The notes beneath the pieces were generated by a model that did no database searches, was not told where the DNA came from, and saw only the letters and a list, made by a program, of their open reading frames with translations. The translations under genes were made by a program, and so were the position numbers. Source: Brevibacterium sp. W7.2 (GTDB lineage Bacteria > Actinomycetota > Actinomycetes > Actinomycetales > Brevibacteriaceae). From it: DNA of 64,000 nt. This document shows positions 62,890 through 64,000 of this stretch, in pieces (the stretch's first letter is position 1; each line of letters begins with the position of its first letter). The DNA lies in NCBI RefSeq assembly GCF_018137945.1, contig NZ_CP073089.1:1612001-1676000 (forward strand), in the 5' to 3' direction.

Positions 62890-64000
62890 GCAGGATGACG
62901 ATCGTCGGCGGGGGCATCTCCGGGCTCGCCGTCGCTCACCGCCTTGCCGCCGCACATGAGGTCACCGTGCTCGAGGCCGGCGACCGCCTCGGCGGATGCC
63001 TGAAGTCGACGACGCTCGGCGGCCACGTCGGGGTCGGTCTCGACCTCGGCGCCGAGGCGAGCCTCGTCCGCCGTCCCGAGACCCGGGAGCTCGCCGCCGA
63101 ACTCGGCCTCGACCTCGAGTTCCCCTCGCCCCACCACTCCTCGCAGGTGCTCGCCGCCGGTCGCCTCCAGGCGATCCCGAAGCGCACGATCATGGGCGTG
63201 CCCGGTGACCCCGAGGTCGTCCGCGACCTCCTCGGCGACGCCGCCACCGCGCGCATCGCCGCCGAAGTTCTCACCCCCGCGCTGGCCGACCCCGACACCT
63301 CGGTGGGGGAGTTCCTCGCCGCCCGCCTCGGCGACGACCTCGTCGACACGCTCGTCGATCCGCTGCTCAGCGGGGTCTATGCCGGCCGGTGCCGCGACCT
63401 GTCGCTGGCCGCCACGGTGCCCGCGCTCCTGCCCGCGGCCGCCGCGGGCACCTCGGTGCTCGATCTCGTCACCGCCCTGCTTGCCGCCCGCGACGAGCAG
63501 GCCGCGGCGTCCGACGCCGCCGCACCGGTGTTCATGTCCCTCGTCGGCGGCATCAGCCGCCTCATCCCCGCCCTCGAGTCTGCGATCACCGCGGCCGGCG
63601 GGCGGATCCGCACGCACTCCCCGGTCACCGCCGTGGAGCGCCGCGACGACGGGACCTGGACGGTGACGACACCGGACGGTGCACACACCGCCGACACCGT
63701 CGTCCTCGCCACGCCCGCGCCGGTCACGGCCGGACTGCTCGCCGAGGCGGCCCCCGGTCCCGCCCGCCGGCTCCGTGCGGTGCCCTACGCCTCGACCGCG
63801 CTCGTCGTCGCCCTCCTCGACCTCGGCGACGGACCGCTGACGGGCTCGGGATTCCTCGTGCCGGCGGCGGCGGACACGTTCATCAAGGCCTCGACGTTCG
63901 CGTCGAACAAATGGCCGTGGCTCGCCGACCGCCTCCCCGAGGGCACCGCGCTCATCCGGATGAGCGTCGGACGCTTCGGCGACGCCCCCGGCACGTGGCA
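62886..64000 (+). CDS. hemY: Coproporphyrinogen III / protoporphyrinogen oxidase (HemG/HemY type), cut by window end
   Basis: A flavoprotein oxidase of the HemY/CgoX family; in Actinobacteria it oxidises coproporphyrinogen III to coproporphyrin III. The visible 371 residues begin MTIVGGGISGLAVAHRLA (FAD loop) and VTVLEAGDRLGG, continue with VDPLLSGVYAG and GGISRLIPALE, and run off the window end. ATG 62886 overlaps the hemE stop (ATGA); the in-frame ATG 62895 starts right at the FAD loop and is also possible. With hemE and hemH it supplies haem, which cytochrome bd needs. Confidence 0.92.
   Translation, partial: MSRMTIVGGGISGLAVAHRLAAAHEVTVLEAGDRLGGCLKSTTLGGHVGVGLDLGAEASLVRRPETRELAAELGLDLEFPSPHHSSQVLAAGRLQAIPKRTIMGVPGDPEVVRDLLGDAATARIAAEVLTPALADPDTSVGEFLAARLGDDLVDTLVDPLLSGVYAGRCRDLSLAATVPALLPAAAAGTSVLDLVTALLAARDEQAAASDAAAPVFMSLVGGISRLIPALESAITAAGGRIRTHSPVTAVERRDDGTWTVTTPDGAHTADTVVLATPAPVTAGLLAEAAPGPARRLRAVPYASTALVVALLDLGDGPLTGSGFLVPAAADTFIKASTFASNKWPWLADRLPEGTALIRMSVGRFGDAPGTW

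Overview
This GC-rich window shows the codon use and gene order of a high-GC actinomycete. The best guess is a member of the Micrococcales close to Brevibacterium. The division (dcw) cluster lacks ftsA and ddl and carries sepF, yggT and divIVA. MurE has the DNPR motif of meso-diaminopimelate-adding enzymes, SigA has a lysine/alanine-rich N-terminal tail, and the SepH, DUF3000, DUF3093, DUF3710, DUF4192 and DUF4193 families are all present. The genus is an inference from this content.

Layout. 1-14112: dcw operon on the + strand (mraZ 3' end, rsmH, an ftsL-like gene, ftsI, murE, murF, mraY, murD, ftsW, murG, murC, ftsQ), mostly with 4-bp start/stop overlaps. 14113-18245: ftsZ with its own promoter region, then pgeF, sepF, yggT and divIVA. 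18246-25382: lspA, an RluD-type pseudouridine synthase, dnaE, hisD and nrdR. 25383-25952: gene-free stretch with two strong dyads, one a 68-bp near-perfect palindrome. 25953-30541: helD-type RNA polymerase-associated helicase and a spermidine-synthase-like methyltransferase (minus), then a DUF4192 gene (plus). 30542-31181: gene-free stretch with a 160-bp tandem repeat and the sigA promoter region. 31182-35821: sigA, a cell-wall amidase lipoprotein (minus) and parE. 35942-43510: a BlaI repressor and M56 metallopeptidase pair divergent from cydA-cydB-cydDC (cytochrome bd oxidase and its assembly exporter). 43485-54261: sepH, coproporphyrin ferrochelatase, DUF4193, DUF3093, dut, DUF3710, an OB-fold gene, two TrkA-type genes, an APC permease and an RNA methyltransferase, an order also familiar from mycobacteria. 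54262-64000: aconitase, dxs, a P-loop kinase-like gene, RNase D, DUF3000, hemE and the start of the coproporphyrinogen oxidase gene.

How it works together. The first third is a cell-envelope and division unit that makes lipid II, polymerises it at the septum (FtsW/FtsI), positions FtsZ (SepF) and directs polar growth (DivIVA). The second half holds core transcription (SigA, HelD), respiration (CydABDC), haem synthesis (HemE, HemG-type oxidase, HemH), nucleotide hygiene (Dut, NrdR) and central metabolism (AcnA, Dxs). No mobile element, CRISPR array, tRNA or rRNA was recognised.

The most interesting signals are regulatory. Two abutting TTCTAC-N5-GTAGAA palindromes precede cydA, and a related site sits in the blaI promoter, suggesting a BlaI/M56 sensor-repressor controlling cytochrome bd. 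A pair of 18-bp GACAC-containing repeats lies 31 bp apart in front of ftsZ (WhiA-like sites). A GGAAT-N18-GTT promoter of SigR/SigH type precedes sigA. A perfect 18-bp palindrome overlaps the expected aconitase transcription start. Several genes (lspA, hisD, hemH, dut and probably the APC permease) have a -10 box 6-8 nt before the start codon, the mark of leaderless mRNAs.
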